The notes under the pieces: generated by a model
Seen by the model: the letters and a program-made list of their open reading frames with translations, nothing else
Database searches by the model: none
What the model was told of the DNA's origin: nothing
Made by a program: the position numbers and the translations under genes
Assembly: GCA_946406115.1 (NCBI GenBank)
Contig: OX291544.1
Span: 4,154,001 to 4,218,000, forward strand
From: Apoda limacodes
Taxonomy: Eukaryota > Arthropoda > Insecta > Lepidoptera > Limacodidae
DNA: 64,000 nt
Reading direction: 5' to 3'
Shown here: piece by piece, positions 10,594 through 23,512 of the stretch
Position numbering within the stretch: the stretch's first letter is position 1
Layout: each line of letters opens with the position of its first letter

Positions 10594-10977
10594 AAGAGCT
10601 CTGGCAACCTTACTCACCGCCAGGAACACAACACTACTCAATGTTAGTGTTATTATGGCCGCGGTTTTCTGTAAGGTGGAGGTACTTCCCCAGTTCGGGC
10701 CGCTCATTCGAGCAAGTACTCGCTATGCCCTGCTTAGTAAGGAAACCTGAAGTCCACAACCCGTACTGGACCCATGTGGACTATGGCCCAAATCGCTTTC
10801 AGTATCGGAACAAGTGAGGACAGATGTTGGCTTGCAATTTTACTTTACTTTTTGACCCAGCTGGCAACTTTGAGATAACTGTGATATTTTTACACAAAAA
10901 ATATTTAATCTAAAAATGTTTTAGAGTAAAACTACTTAAAATGATTGTGGCACAAATTATGGAAATCTAATAAACCA

Positions 10978-11061
10978 ACTCCTTCAGAGTCTCGCTCCAA
11001 AAGCCCGGTGGAGCAATAATAGCTGCATCAGCCAACTGCATAGTCAGTCAGAAAAAAAAAT
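10978..11061 (+). repeat. Extreme 3' end of Jockey-clade family B
   Basis: About 80 bp matching the last bases of the family B 3' UTR at 38043-38128 and, inverted, at 13876: 'ccttcagagtctcgc', 'aagcccggtg', 'aactgcatagtcagtcaga', then an A run. It is a severely 5'-truncated insertion. Confidence 0.75.
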
Positions 11062-11577
11062 ATACCTTTTGACGAGAATATTTTTTTCCGTGGGTAAGCT
11101 CACACGGCACTATTCCTTTACGTCGCAACGATCTCACACCCTCAACTTGTTTCTACAAGAGAGAAGTGAAAAAGACAAATCCTATTATCAAATGAAACTT
11201 TATAGTGCGAAACCTACAGCTGATTTCTGATTGTATTTCTTGCCTTCCTATGCTTTGACACGTTAGTCCCTATTTCGAATGCAATTATCCCAAAAATTCG
11301 TGCACTTAGATTGGCAACACTAGGTCAACAGAACTTTATTAAACTAATTCTGTCAAAAGTGATTTCAAATGCTTACAGCGGATGTAGGGTACTAAAGCGT
11401 AGATCAAAATGTCAATAAAGATCGGAATCGTTAGAAATGTTCAACATTCCGCGAGGTGCTCGTTGACTCAGTCGCTGCCCATTACACATTCGAGACTCGT
11501 GCCCAATAGACTGTCACTGATCAGCGTTTCAAACGCAGCGTTTATAAATTTACTTCGCAATAATAGTATATTGTTTA
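11062..11577. other. Unrecognised
   Basis: An 82-codon plus-strand frame (11409-11657) runs into the adjacent Helitron-like repeat and has no recognisable homology. I do not call it a gene. Confidence 0.35.
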
Positions 11578-11856
11578 CTATAGACTTTGCTAGTAGCTCC
11601 GCCCGACCTAAATTTTGTTATCGGCATATGGATTCTTACGGCAACTCCTTACACTAAAGAAGTTTGTTATAGAAAGATATGGCTGTTGCTTAAGTCGTTC
11701 AAGCCTGCGGGAACTTTTGAATTTTCCAGGCTATGTCCTAATCCAGGACGTAATCTATATGTGTGTTAAGTTTTATCCCGATCCGTCCAGTGGTTCAAGC
11801 GTTAATTATTAAGTAACAAATGTTCAAAGTTTCGCATTTATAATATTAGTATAAGC
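11578..11856 (-). mobile_element. Helitron-like element
   Basis: Read on the minus strand it starts 'TACTAATATTATAAATGCGAAAC' minus its last few bases, and ends 'gggcggagctactagcaaagtcta'-type sequence after 'gccgataacaaaatttagg'. Body and end order match the copies at 63308 and 54560. Non-coding. Confidence 0.55.
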
Positions 11857-11867
11857 TTTTGATAAAT

Positions 11868-12137
11868 CGCCCTAAATTCAGTTATCGGTGTGGAACGCCT
11901 TAATTAAGTCCTTAACTATATATATAATACTAAATAAAGCTACAGTTCGTTTGAGCTTGGTTATAATTATTCCCGTGGGAATTTTTGATTTTTTCGGTAT
12001 TAAACTATCATATGTCCTTCCTCGGGACTCAAACTATCTCCATAACAAATTTCATCTAAATCGGTTTAGCGGTTTAGGCGTAAAGAGGTAATAGACAAAC
12101 AGGCAGAGTTACTTTCGCATTTATAATATTAGTATGG
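11868..12137 (-). mobile_element. Helitron-like element, 3' end lost
   Basis: On the minus strand it begins 'TACTAATATTATAAATGCG' (plus-strand end near 12135). It contains 'atagtttgagtcccgagg' and ends at 'ccgataactgaatttaggg', short of the CTAG terminus. It lies head-to-tail with the previous copy. Confidence 0.55.
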
Positions 12138-12950
12138 ACTAGTATGGGATAAGTAAAGGAAGTATGGATTAGGGGGACGATAGACGCTAGTTGAGCGTGT
12201 CAAGTATAAAAATTGAAATTCGCACCTCACGTTTTTAGTCGTTAACGTTTTTGGGTGGGTTTTTCATGTTTTTAATTTATTAAAAAAAACTTGTCTTTTC
12301 TACCTAATTAATAAATTTAATAAATATTTGGGTAACCTGACAAAAAATCGAGATCTAAGACAATATTTAGCAGTTTTTTATGATTATTAAAGAATTATTT
12401 TCTCAATTTATAAATATTTTTTTAAAATTCTGTTTTTTTTTTCTTTTAAATTAGTTATTTCTCTAATCGCTGTATTTTTCTGCAAATTGTAGTATGTACC
12501 CCTTTTTAAATCTAGAACAAGTAAAATAGAATGTTTTGTGGTATTAGAGTACATCGTTGTCTTAAGACTGGTAAGGAGAAAATTATATAAAAGCCTTTAA
12601 AAAGCATTAACGACTAGAGATTGTAATTTCTGTACCGAATGTGTTACACACAATGTTTTTCAACACATTTGCGATTAAATCAATAAAAATAGAAGGTGAA
12701 AAAATAAATTAACTCTTTAATTAAAATTGCGGGAATAATTATGATATAAAAAATAGTAATCAATATCAATCTTAAAACCAATAAATTATCAAAAATAATC
12801 TTCCTATATATATATATAACTATATTCTTGGTATTCTTAGTATTTAGTCTTACTTTTTTGTTTTGTTTATTAATACTGTAAGACATTGATTATTTCTTAA
12901 TGATGAATACATAAACTGTCTTTTGTTTATATTAGATAGTTTTTTATGTT
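12138..12950. other. AT-rich DNA, nothing recognised
   Basis: Very T- and A-rich. The 68-codon minus frame at 12680-12886 is low-complexity (Ile/Tyr/Lys) and not credible as a gene. Confidence 0.45.
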
Positions 12951-13212
12951 GTGCTTGTGCTTTATATTTCATGTGTTTTTATGTTTGTAATGGAAAGTGT
13001 CCTTTTATGATAGGGAGGGCATTTTCCAATATTTTAATTGGATGCTGTAAAAGAAAGGGAGAAAAGAAATGCCCTTGCTGAGTTTCTTGCCGGTTCTTCT
13101 CAGTACAAGGTCTCCCGCCCTGCAGACTTACGAACCGATGGCGTAGTGACATTCATAAGTGCTCAATTATTGTAGCCTAATGTGAATAAAATTATATTGA
13201 ATTGAATTGAAT
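12951..13212 (+). repeat. 3' end of a LINE or SINE with a TTGAA tandem tail
   Basis: Contains 'tgagtttcttgccggttctt', a sequence I associate with a widespread lepidopteran retroelement 3' region, followed by 'gaataaaattatattgaa' and a (TTGAA)3 tail at about 13194-13211. Confidence 0.5.
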
Positions 13213-13875
13213 GACGCATATTTTCAATAAAAATATTTTTAAAGACTAATTTATAAAAAATTAAAAGATATAAGAGGAAAGGATTCGCAGCGGGCTTCAT
13301 GCAAACGAATTTCTCATTTGTTTTTGACATTTACTGATCAATCACTATAAAATTTCTTAGCCATCCGAAGCCAAATACTTATGTCTGTGGTTTTCCAAAA
13401 TCTTGTAAAATGTATTTATTTACTAGAAATCTTTTTTAAAACCATTTGCATGAAATACCAGAATTCTGTATAACTTTTGAACTACAAAATTTAATAGAAT
13501 ATTGGCACACTGCAGACCTAGATATTTATTACTAAAACCTGTCTTCAAAATTTCGTGGTGTTTGATCAGCAAGTGCCAAAAATAATAATTAAGACATTCG
13601 TTTGTATGGAGCACGCTGCGAGGCCCTCCGAATTGTATTCTCTTAATATCCCAAGATAAGAAGGGTTTAAATATGCTTAATTTCAGGAATTACTATAGTA
13701 TTTTAACGTATCTGCTAATTATAAATCAGGTTATTAAAAAATAGACAGATTTAGACTATAAACAAAATTAATATTTTTCTAACAAAATCTTTATGCATTT
13801 GACTTCTAAGTTTTGTCAATCAGTCATTAATTCTGGTGTTTATTAAACCCATAAATTTATCTTTTTCTTTTTTTT
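13213..13875. other. Unrecognised AT-rich DNA
   Basis: No supported feature. Confidence 0.4.
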
Positions 13876-15037
13876 TCTAGACTATGCAGTTGGCTGTTGC
13901 AGCCATAACTCTGAAGAAGCCTCAGCCCATATAGCGCACAACGCTCAAGGGCAAGGGCCGCCCGCGGGGGGAGCCTCGGCTTGGCTTGTCGCTCTCGGGG
14001 GCGTCCCTTCGACCAGCGTGAGTCTCTCTCTTATGCGGGTGCGGTTGCGATTGAGTGGGGGTGAGAAGCGCCCCTGCACTCTTTGATACCTCGTGTATCC
14101 TTGCGGGCGCCGACAAACCCGAGGACGTCGGCGTCGTGTTTGGAGGGAGGCCCTACTAGGGGAGGTCGTCGAATCTCACTAGCCAGATAGCGAGATCTTC
14201 ATCTGGGGCCGTAAGTACGTGCCGAGGCCGCCTAACGATGGTTTTACGACCATGCCGAGGTCGGGTGGGGATGATAAGTTGTGGATTGTACAATTAGTCG
14301 ATTCGGGTGATTTTGTGTACCCTCGATAAAGCGGACTGCCAGGTCTTTGAAATATTGGGGAATCGTAGGGTGCTCAAAGTTCCCGTGTAGGTCCGCATTG
14401 CGAACGTACCATGAGGCTCCGGAGGCCGTTCTGAGAAAGCGGTTTTGGAGGGTCTGAAGTTTATGGAGATTGCGCTTGGATAACGGAAAGACTACGCTAG
14501 CATAAGCTAGAATGGGGCGGATGCAAGTTGTGTAAAGATTCAGCTTATTTCTAAGCGACATCTTACTGTCCTATCATGGGATAAAGACGACCGAGGACAA
14601 AAGCGGCTCGGTCTCTAACTACTTTGGAGTGATCGCGGAAGTTCAAACGCCTATCCAGGGTCACACCGAGATATTTGGTCTTGTTTTGCGAGGGAATCGC
14701 ACGACCGAAGAGTGTGAGGGGAGATGGCCGCGGAGGGCGGCCTGAGGTAAAGAGAACGGCAGAGCTTTTGTCGGGATTCACTTCGATTCTCCATTTCCGA
14801 AACTATTCGCCTAGAGCGGTGATAGCGGGTTGGAGTCTCTTAGTGATTCGACTCACTTGCCTATCGGTGGTATAGATAGCGGTATCGTCCGCAAAGAGGG
14901 CTAATTGGGTACCTATCGTTTTAGGGGCGTCGTTGGTGTACAGAAGGTACAAGATAGGGGCGAGCACGGACCCTTGCGGGACTCCTGTTTCTATGGGACG
15001 GGGGGCGGAGAGAGTGCCTTCAACTTTATATCGAGGT
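13876..15037 (-). mobile_element. 5'-truncated Jockey-clade retrotransposon, family B
   Basis: On the minus strand: RT C-terminal half (15037-14244), then a GC-rich 3' UTR (about 14243-13890) that ends in a short A-rich tail (T-rich 13860-13878 on the plus strand). The 3' UTR matches 37653-38131 and 10978-11061, which defines a family with at least three copies. 5' truncation at about 15037 lies just upstream of the GVPQGS motif. Confidence 0.85.
14244..15037 (-). pseudogene. Family B reverse transcriptase, C-terminal half, broken
   Basis: The frame begins RYKVEGTLSAPRPIETGV and continues with PQGSVLAPILYLLYTND and LFADDTA, the Jockey-clade versions of RT motifs B and C. It then passes through 'NPDKSSAVLF' and 'KTKYLGVTLDRRLNF' (14563-14781) and, after a stop or shift near 14562, 'NKLNLYTTCIRPILAYAS' with 'LQNRFLRTASGASWYVRN' (14244-14561). 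The ADD aspartates are intact, but the N-terminal RT, endonuclease and ORF1 are absent and the frame is interrupted at least twice. It is non-functional. It could have been mobilised in trans before truncation, which is normal for 5'-truncated LINE copies. Confidence 0.85.
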
Positions 15038-17881
15038 TAAACAAAGCAACTGATAGAACTACGCATTAAAATGTAATAAAAAGAATAGATAAGGGGAGTG
15101 ATATAGGATACGGACATAATTTTTGACCAGCAAGCATTAAAGATTATTATTTAAACAAAGATAGGATTTTATCATAATCATTTTATGTTAGACCTCCATA
15201 TAAGGCTTTAAAATTGTAATTGCTTTATAACATAGTCTATAAGTAATCATTGTAAATATTAGTAGAAAATATAGAACTTTTTAATAGTTACATGAGGTGA
15301 GCCATTTTACGAACTATCTCTCTTCAAAGTATTACACTTGATTCCAAAATGTTCAAAGAATGTTATAAAATCAAACTTTTCTTTCTACTAACATGTAATA
15401 GGATGCCTATAATATCGTAGCTCAAAATGTTTACATTGTGCACCATTAAAAGTTTACTAAGGTCACATTTGGTCAAATAATTTTAATCATTACACTAGGA
15501 GGAAGAAATGTTTGTCACATACAAACTTATCCGATATATTACTGAAAAATAACTAAACGGATTGTTTTGTAACTTTTACCTTTGTACTCTCTAGAGTGCT
15601 TAATATCAGGCAGTTAAAACCGCGGGGAACAGAATTCAGTAACAAATTTACCACTAGGTCAACAAATATCATTGAAAAATATCCAAAAAACTCGACGTCT
15701 TTTAAAGCGCTACGTTTCATAAGCAGTTCTGTATCATGTTAGTTGAAAAGTGTTTGACACCGTGCCATCGAGTTATCTGATTTACGCCGTGTCTTCACAA
15801 GCCTCGTCTGGCGAATTTCCTATTGAATGCATTTACATAGATCGACGCTCTTCAAATTGCTGTTTAAGCTATAAATTTTATGTTCGTCCGGCTGGCATTG
15901 CTTTTGTATGATAATGTGTCTCGTTTTTAGAATATTTTTAGCAATTTATTACATGGAATTATGTCGAATTAAATATTTTTTAATAAATTTTATACAGAAC
16001 CTCATTATCATCCATTACCATAGCTTTCAGTCCTTATCCTAATTCCTAACTAATATATAAAAGCAAAAGAGTGGTATTTTCTTTGTTCGTTATTATTTTA
16101 CGTTGTGACGGAGCATATAATTAACCTGACTTTTTGGCACAACTGAAGAAACAGAAAATAATATATGATAGAATATTTTCATTCCACGGAAATATTTTTC
16201 TCCGTATTAAACCGCGTAGTTCTAATTCTCCACGTCTCACAACAAGATGACGTGAATTTTGGCAAAGAGAAAGCTGGTGGGATGGAGGACATATAATACT
16301 TTTGATTCCCATCGAAAATTCCCGTACCTACTTACTTCCAGTAGTATTAGTAGTAGTTACCCAGTACTATCTAGGAATAAAACTGCGAAAACATTACCAA
16401 GGAACTTATGATCTTTCAATATGGCAACTTAAATTGAAAGCTTTAAAGGAAAAAAAAATATTTTTATAAAACGTACTAATTTAGGTTTTTGGTTTTTGGC
16501 TGCGATTCAGCCTCTTCCTATCGACCACCGTATAACTAAAACTATAAGCACGCTAGGACGAGAATATTTTATTACGTGTGAGATTGCATAAGACTGTAAC
16601 AGCAACTTGCAAGTTGAGAAGTAAAGTTAGTAAAGCTATAATGTGAAGAGTCCGCAAGGGGTTGGAAGAGGGTAAACGAGTACAGATTTAATTTATTCCA
16701 AATATAGGCTCGGGATCGCCGGATCGTTCATGTGTGAAATTGGATGGGAATTCTTTGAGAAGCGGACTGATGTTGGGTATCTCGAAAAGAATTATCATGT
16801 AGGTATGTAGATAGACGTCATTAGAAAAGTTAAAGTGATACATATCTACTTGTCGACTATTTTATTAAAGAAGTTATTTATTCGCCAAGTATAGTTATAT
16901 TGTAGGTATCAGGCAAAGATATATGAATTTATGTTTATTACTGTAAAAGTCTGAACATATGGTAAAATTTAAAAAAAATGAAAATTTATTTTGGCCCAGA
17001 TTTTTGTAGGTGGTCAAAATGACTAAACTAACCAAACAAAAAAGCAAGACTGGAAAATGTAAACTTATTTTAATTACAAAACATGATGTAGGTATATACT
17101 TAATATAGGGATGCGGGCGTAAAGGCAATAAATATGTTTTTTCAGCAGCAATATTCCTAAACCTATTCAATAAATTCGGCTGAAAAAAAACCTACTATCG
17201 AATATAAACTGTAGGTCAAGATTGCATGTACATACTCTCTCAGTAGATTATTATTTGTTTTGTTAAGCACTTTCCAAAATTATTTTAGTTGAGATAACTT
17301 AAAACCTTTTAAAGTAGTTTCAAATTAATAAAAAACATAATTTAATAATTAATTGAGGTCGTTATGTCCGTCCGTATGTCACAGTCTTATAATTTAGACA
17401 TTTTTTCATCAATTATTATAAGCTGTACATACAGCTGTATATCTAAACCACCATACAGCTATGTATTTAAATCGTGACAGAAGTAAGAAGTTATTTTTGT
17501 ACCAAGCCTTTCTAAATATTATATGTTTAAATGATCACAGTAATAAATTTTTGTGACAAAAAATAGTTTTTTTAGAAATTTACAATTTTTCTTTTTGGGA
17601 GTAATATTCCAGTAAATAGATATTGAACAAGTAAATTATATAATCGTTATTAAACGTACTCACGTGTCTACTTAAAACAATTTCCGAAACTAAAATTCTT
17701 ATTCTACAAAGCGTACTCGGCTTTAATATTTTTGACAAAACCCAATGTAAAATAAGTATGTTTATTATAGACTACCTTATTCTGTTATTAACTTCGTCCT
17801 CTTGGACGTAGAAAACAAAGCTTTAACCGTCTTTGGGAATCCCCAATTTCCCCTTTTTGATGCTTTTCCCAAAAAATATAA
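15038..17881. other. Long stretch with no recognisable feature
   Basis: AT-rich with scattered short frames (for example 16121-16312 and 16895-17170, both minus). None has convincing composition or a motif. No TE body is recognised. Confidence 0.4.
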
Positions 17882-18143
17882 TATTTTTGGACATTACACA
17901 CAGCGCCGTCTGGCTCCAAAGTAAGCAAAGCTTGTGTTATAGATACTTAACAAAGGATATAAATACATATAATATGTATATTATTTTTGTAAATACATAC
18001 ATATCATACCTACATTATTACACCCAGACTTAAGACAAACACAAATCTTTATAACATAAAATATTGTCTAGTGAAGGAAACGAACCCACAGCCTCTACAC
18101 ATCAGCGGGCCACACTACCAACTAGGCTGCGAGGGAGTCAAAG
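17882..18143 (-). mobile_element. tRNA-derived SINE
   Basis: Read on the minus strand, the right end is a tRNA-like head: box A-like 'tagttggtagtgtgg' (18110-18124) and box B 'ggttcgtttcc' (18076-18086, consensus GGTTCGANTCC). The body leads to 'agacggcgctgtgtgtaatg' at the left end. The copy at 53174 has the same body and head order. Non-coding, presumably transcribed by Pol III and mobilised by a LINE. Confidence 0.65.
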
Positions 18144-20994
18144 TGAAACACGTCAATCTTTATTTTAACTTAAAAGCCAATTACCAATCTTATTGAATTC
18201 AGCATCAAAAATTACCTCTTAATGCCATCTTTTCGATTCGATTTGATTATCAAGTATTGATTCGAATAAATGAATGATAAATTCTGATAGAGCATTATAA
18301 AAACTTTCAAGAAAAATTGTTTTGAACACAATCTGTTCATAAGTATGTCAGATATCCGCAATAATTCCCATTCTCTGAAACTCTAACTTAATGCGTGTAC
18401 GACACGCACTTACCAGGTATTTTAAGTTACAAAGTGTTAATTTTAGAACCCTTAGAAAGAATTTACCTAGGTGTATTTTTGAAACAGCTAACTCATTAAT
18501 AAGGAACGAACCTTAGAAGGAAGCTTTCAAGCGGTAATTGAAAAGTTTGCCATTTAACGACGCGCGAGCTTTTCGGGATCATCTTGGATAATTTACGGGA
18601 AAAGTTCGCCTTTCGTATCGTTGCCTGAGATTTATGATGTTTTAGAAGTTCAGAAATGGAAATCTGAGATAAAATGTTGGAATATGCAAAATGGGAAAAT
18701 CGTTTTCTCTACACCCTGGGAACTCCTCAAATTCAAATATTGTATTACTGTTCCTTTTTAATTTTTCTAACATCTTAGTTTATATGTACTGTATAATTTC
18801 TGGATCATGTACATGTTTCTTTTTTACTTTCTACATTTTCTACACATTTGCAAAGTCCTATTCGGACTTCCTTATTGTTTGTCAAGAATTGGCAAAAGAG
18901 GTATACTGTTCTGTACTTCTGTCCCAGGTCTTATATTTTAATACTTACTTTTCTAAAGTCCAAAACCATCATAGCCCAGATACATTGAATCATAAGCAGT
19001 GTTGCGGCCGTGGGCTCACCACTTGTCACGCAGGAATATAGTGGTTGATGAAAATAGACTGTCCCCCATATAACTCTGCATGTGTGTCCAGTCACTGCCT
19101 GAGAAACCAAACCAAAACCTTTGGGAAAATGAAACCGTATACATTTTTAATGGAAGTTACGTTGAAATCTAGTTTGTTGACATTCTGTTGCCAGGATATA
19201 GGTCTTGCGTCGCATTGCGGCCTACAGGTGACAGACCATTACGGGTTTCTGTCATCCAGTGCTATACAATTTTAGGATTTCTTAGTATGTATATATTCAG
19301 TGATACATTTTACTTATTCTGACAATTTACGTTAATATGTTCCCAAACAATAAAAGATCCCCTGCGACTTTCAAGCTGACTGCTCGTCTGCCACAAATTA
19401 GTTTGAATTTACTCATCCCTACAATTGAGTTCCTCTCATTTATTAGGAAAAACGTTAAGGTTTTTTTTTCCTAGGTAAGGCTAGTACTGCTTGTTATTGC
19501 TGCCTATTAGGTTTAAAGATTTTTGATAAAATTACATTCAATCGAGAAATTACAACTTTTTTCTTATAATGTTTAATGACATCATAATACACGCAAAGCT
19601 CGATTTTTAGACGGTAATTGTAGGTATATCTCTTTGTCATTTGGCAAAATAAAAAATATACAATACCTACCTATAATAAAAAACCGGTAGGACTATGAAA
19701 CTAAAGTCTTGCATATATCTAAGCCAAGCAAAATATAATTTTAAGAACAGTTCTTTTAAGTCATATAAGACAAATGTTTGTTTTAAAGAATTCTGTTATA
19801 AAAATACCACTTAACTGCGCCACAACTGAGCAAAAAGAAAAAGTCTTTCAAAGTACATTTATCTTAAAGAAGTTACAATGTACCTAAATAGTTTCATTTC
19901 TCAGCGGCGTTATAATTGCCCGAGAGTCATTAGCTTTTAAAGCGAACTAATAAAACTTTTTGATTAAAGAACTGCGTCTTAAGATCTACGAGCTTTTAAC
20001 TTATTTTCATTGTAGAGTTGTCGTTTAAAAACATTTGTTAATCTTTAAGAAAATGTTTTTAAAAGAATAAATCGATCATTATTATTTTGTCATTAACATG
20101 GTAATTTCCTAAAGATCACCTTATAATTTATCTGCTTGAACATCAGAAGTAGGTATGAGTAGAGAGGTGCAACTATAGACATACAAAATATTTCTGTGGG
20201 TGCAACGGTACCAATCGTTGAGTTTCTTCCAAAACCAACAAATAAACCAGACTCCCGCCATCGTCATTTAACTAAGCTTTTGAATAAACATAATATGTAC
20301 ACTTCAGTGCATGAAAATATTTGATTTTAGGTTAAATCTAATATTGTATGTACTTATTAAAATTTTGAAATAATGCTTTATTCGAATAATATCCAAAGTC
20401 TTGTTGTAGTCATAAATAACGTTGCTCTTGGTACAGTTCTAGCCATTGATTGTGAACACATATCGGGGAGGTATGCATTTAGCCATCAATATCTAGAGGT
20501 TCATGAATAATAATAAAAAAGATAACATTTTCGTGTTAAAAAAAACATAAAGTATCCAAATAAATGCAAAATTGATATGTACTAACAAATTATAACAACA
20601 ATTAAAAGTGAATATTTCATTTTAAAATTTGCTACTTGAAATACATTATAAGCCTTAAACTGTTTTTAACATTTTATTGCACGTAAGTGCACAGCGCTGT
20701 TGGCGCGGTGCGGTGCGGTGGCTGTGTTGACATCGCTTAATCCTCCGGTTATCGCGCAATATATTTCTTTGGGCCAAGTTTAATATTTGGACTTATCTGA
20801 GTTTGAATCCGGCCGCAGACTGCGGACTTGGCAACTTAATAACTGTGTGTTTGCGAAGGACTTTACCGTAATACCGACTGCTCTATAAATTTGGCTTTTG
20901 GTCAGTGAAATGTTGAAATTGTTATTTAAAACTAGTTATTAAAATGATTTTAGTAAATTTTGACTTTGTATGTATATAACAGTGCTAATTTAAA
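18144..20994. other. Unrecognised; small GC-rich patch near 20.7 kb
   Basis: Frames at 18691-19041 and 19045-19275 are hydrophobic or mixed and match nothing I know. A GC-rich patch at 20690-20830 ('gttggcgcggtgcggtgcgg') stands out and could be an old exon, promoter or repeat. Confidence 0.35.
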
Positions 20995-21145
20995 AATAAA
21001 ACGGGATTAAACGCGTCGTTATTTGGGAAAATACCTTTTTCCCGAAGTTTCGGCTGGGTTACACCAGCCTTGGTCACGGGTAGACTGGCGGTACGCGGTG
21101 ATTTTGGCTTCGAGTGGAGGCGTCCTGTTGAAATACCCTTTTTTA
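20995..21145 (+). repeat. Hairpin-bearing dispersed repeat
   Basis: Contains GGCTGG-GTTACA-CCAGCC (21052-21069), a perfect 6-bp stem, between 'cccgaagtttc' and 'ttggtcacgggtagactggcg'. The same frame of conserved bases surrounds a different stem in the repeats at 33597, 37618 and 38498. Confidence 0.5.
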
Positions 21146-21535
21146 AAATTAGTAATGGAACGCGAAGATTTAAAAATTTATATTAAACAGCGCTAGTTCT
21201 AAAATGGATTTTTAAAAAACTGTGTTGTTCTATGTACCAATTGTACGTTATGTGATGTCGAATGAAATCGAAAGTTATAAAATAATATCTGTACCTACTC
21301 GTTATGATTATAACAACGCGGCAAAATTTAATGCACGGTGTTGTATTTATTAACGTTTTTAAGAATTGTTACACAATCTTTTAATAAAAGCATGTCCAAT
21401 CATAATGTTTAACTGAAAAATGTATGACTGAAAATAAGAAAGAATTCTCCCGATAAAGCTACTGAAAACTTAATATTCTATCTAGCGTTGTGGTCTTAAG
21501 GTTATATGCTCATGTTTTATTTAAAATATTATCTA

Positions 21536-21960
21536 GACACGCGGCAGCGTGTCAAGCCAAGTTCAAGTAACAGAACTGGCGAGCAGCATCGTGTGCAATA
21601 TTACACGAACCATTTGGAGCCACTTTTGACCCCCTCATAACTGAAAAACTATTTCACATAAACGTGTCAAATTTGGATACATATGTGCTCCAATTTCATA
21701 GGCACATCTTAAACGGTTATTTAAATATTAACGTTCAAAAATCGTCACTTTTATCACTGACTGACCTATAGATCAAAACTCTAACCCAGTTCCAGATGAC
21801 CTAGAAACTTCAAATTTGGCATGCATATAGGTAATTAGGTGAATACAAAGGAATAAATCAGAAACTGGTAAATTTTTATCATTTGATTATAATTTTTCAC
21901 TTAACCTTTAAGCGGGCGCGCGTAACCTTAATGACCGTCAAGGTTTTTAAGAATTAAAAA
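21536..21960. repeat. Probable dispersed insect repeat
   Basis: Starts 'cacgcggcagcgtgtcaag' and includes 'gaccccctcataactgaaa' and 'ccagttccagatgacctaga'. I recall these strings as recurrent in lepidopteran intergenic DNA. No second copy is in this window, so the call is from memory only. Confidence 0.35.
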
Positions 21961-22744
21961 GGCAAATTATTAAATTATTTGAATAACAATGTACTTAAAC
22001 ACATTCCCTTGAGATAGAATAAAAAAATATTTAGCAGAAAACCTACAAAATATTATATTAAAGCACTATTACGAAGCGAATCTTCAACGACGTCAGGCGC
22101 GCGTTTACTTTGCAAAACCTACGCAGCATGCACAACGAAAGATATAATTTAAATTAAGCAATGCGCGCACAGAAAGGAAGAATCTATTGTTTTGAGTTCA
22201 CAATGAACCTATGACAGGCTACTAATATTGGCAAACAGGAGTGATGATAATATACGAATTTATAACCGAAAATAGGGTTACCGCGGTGGATTCGACGCCG
22301 CGCGACCGCTTGAGGGTTTGATTCTATTAGGAACACCTAACTTATACTTATAAAAACTGTAATGTAAAAATCAGCAATCAGCAATCAAAACTTATGACAG
22401 CCGGTCTTTATGTGGATTTTAAGGTTTTCACATGAATATATAACGAGTTGAATACCACCCTTAATTTGTTTTTAATCCAAATATTTCCGTTTTAGTACTT
22501 ATAACTAAGAGTATAGTCGACTTTCGTATTTATTACGTTATTAACTGGGATGTAGGATTAATTACACAGGTCTGCGAAATTAATTTTTTCGAAAGGTTTT
22601 TTTTAAAAACTGTTATTATTTCTTATAAATCTTCTTAAAATAATATAAAACAGTAGTCATATGATATGAACTACGTCAAATTTACAAAATTCAGATGATA
22701 TTACTTTTTGATTAAAAATGTATGAAACATTTGATAAAATGAAT
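21961..22744. other. Unrecognised AT-rich DNA
   Basis: Nothing supported. A CpG-rich patch is present at about 22280-22320. Confidence 0.35.
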
Positions 22745-22765
22745 AAAAAACATACATACATAACA

Positions 22766-23512
22766 TCACGCCTGTTTCTCAGAGGGGTAGGCAGAGACCA
22801 AAGACTGCCACTTGCTACGATCCTGGCATACCTCTCTTGCCTCATCTATACGTATCAATGCTTTCAAACATTTTCTACGGTTCCTAGTAATCCTGACGTG
22901 GCCTTTTCTGAGAACGTACTCAATTTGATCTACATACGTTTGCCGAGGTCTACCTCTACTGACCCTACTAATTGCTTCAGATTCATAAATCTGTTTCGTG
23001 CATCTATTTTCGTTCATTCTTTCAACATGTCCAAACCAACTTAACATACCTTTCTCAATCTTTGTCACCACACTTTCTTTCACACCGCAACGCTCTCGTA
23101 TCACACTATTTTTTATCCTGTTATTTAGAGTCAAACCACACATACTTCTCAATGCTCTCATCTCCGCGGCATTAATTCTACTTTCGTGCTTCTTTTGCCA
23201 TACCCAACATTCACTTCCATACATCAGTGTTGGAACCAACACACCCTCATGTACTGCCAAACGGGCCTTATCCGACAATTTTTGACTGCTCATAAAGGTG
23301 TGCATCGCCCCATTTACCTGATTTCCCGCGTTTACTCTTCTTTCAATGTCACCTACACATTTTCCGTCTGTCTGTCTAGTAAACAAAGATCCTAAGTATA
23401 CGAATTGTGGCACTTGTTCTACTTTCTTCCCTTCTATCGTAATATTGCACTCTGTTACAGTATAATTCCTTTCAAAAACCATAACTTTCGTTTTATTTAC
23501 ATTAACATCCAT
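22766..23512 (-). pseudogene. RTE-type protein, C-terminal third
   Basis: A continuous 248-codon frame starts 'MDVNVNKTKVMVFER', the motif immediately after the RT palm. It continues through 'VYLGSLFTRQTDGK' (RT motif E region), 'LMYGSECWVW', 'LRSMCGLT', 'WFGHVERMNE' and 'RGRPRQTYVDQI', the standard order for the RTE-type C-terminus. It lacks the catalytic palm, which lies beyond the insertion at 27448-28122. The apparent start Met is internal to the ancestral protein. A one-base indel separates its frame from the upstream half even if the insertion is ignored. Confidence 0.88.

Larger units (their letters stand above)
7141..10735 (-). mobile_element. Near-complete non-LTR retrotransposon, family A (CR1/Jockey group)
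   Basis: On the minus strand the element runs from a 5' end at about 10735 to a 25-nt poly(A) tail (T run 7141-7165). The 5' boundary is inferred because sequence homology with the copies at 40790 and 52130 stops just after 'gagtactcgctatgccct'. Structure: about 550 nt of GC-rich leader, one 988-codon ORF, then a short 3' UTR with the motif 'gcccgcctgatggtaagcgg' (plus-strand reading) found at 3' ends of several copies here. No convincing ORF1 was found in the leader, only a 60-codon frame. No clear target-site duplication is visible. Related copies lie at 2690, 38966, 48404, 50592, 51400 and 60215. Confidence 0.9.

Noticed and set aside
7124..10755. Target-site duplication of the intact family A element ('ttaagaaaaac' left, 'gtaaggaaacc' right)
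   Set aside because: Too many mismatches and the exact 5' end is uncertain.
20884..20906. TATAAA followed by TCAGT, a possible core promoter near the GC-rich patch at 20.7 kb
   Set aside because: TATA-to-initiator spacing is about 20 bp instead of about 30, and no credible ORF or exon follows.
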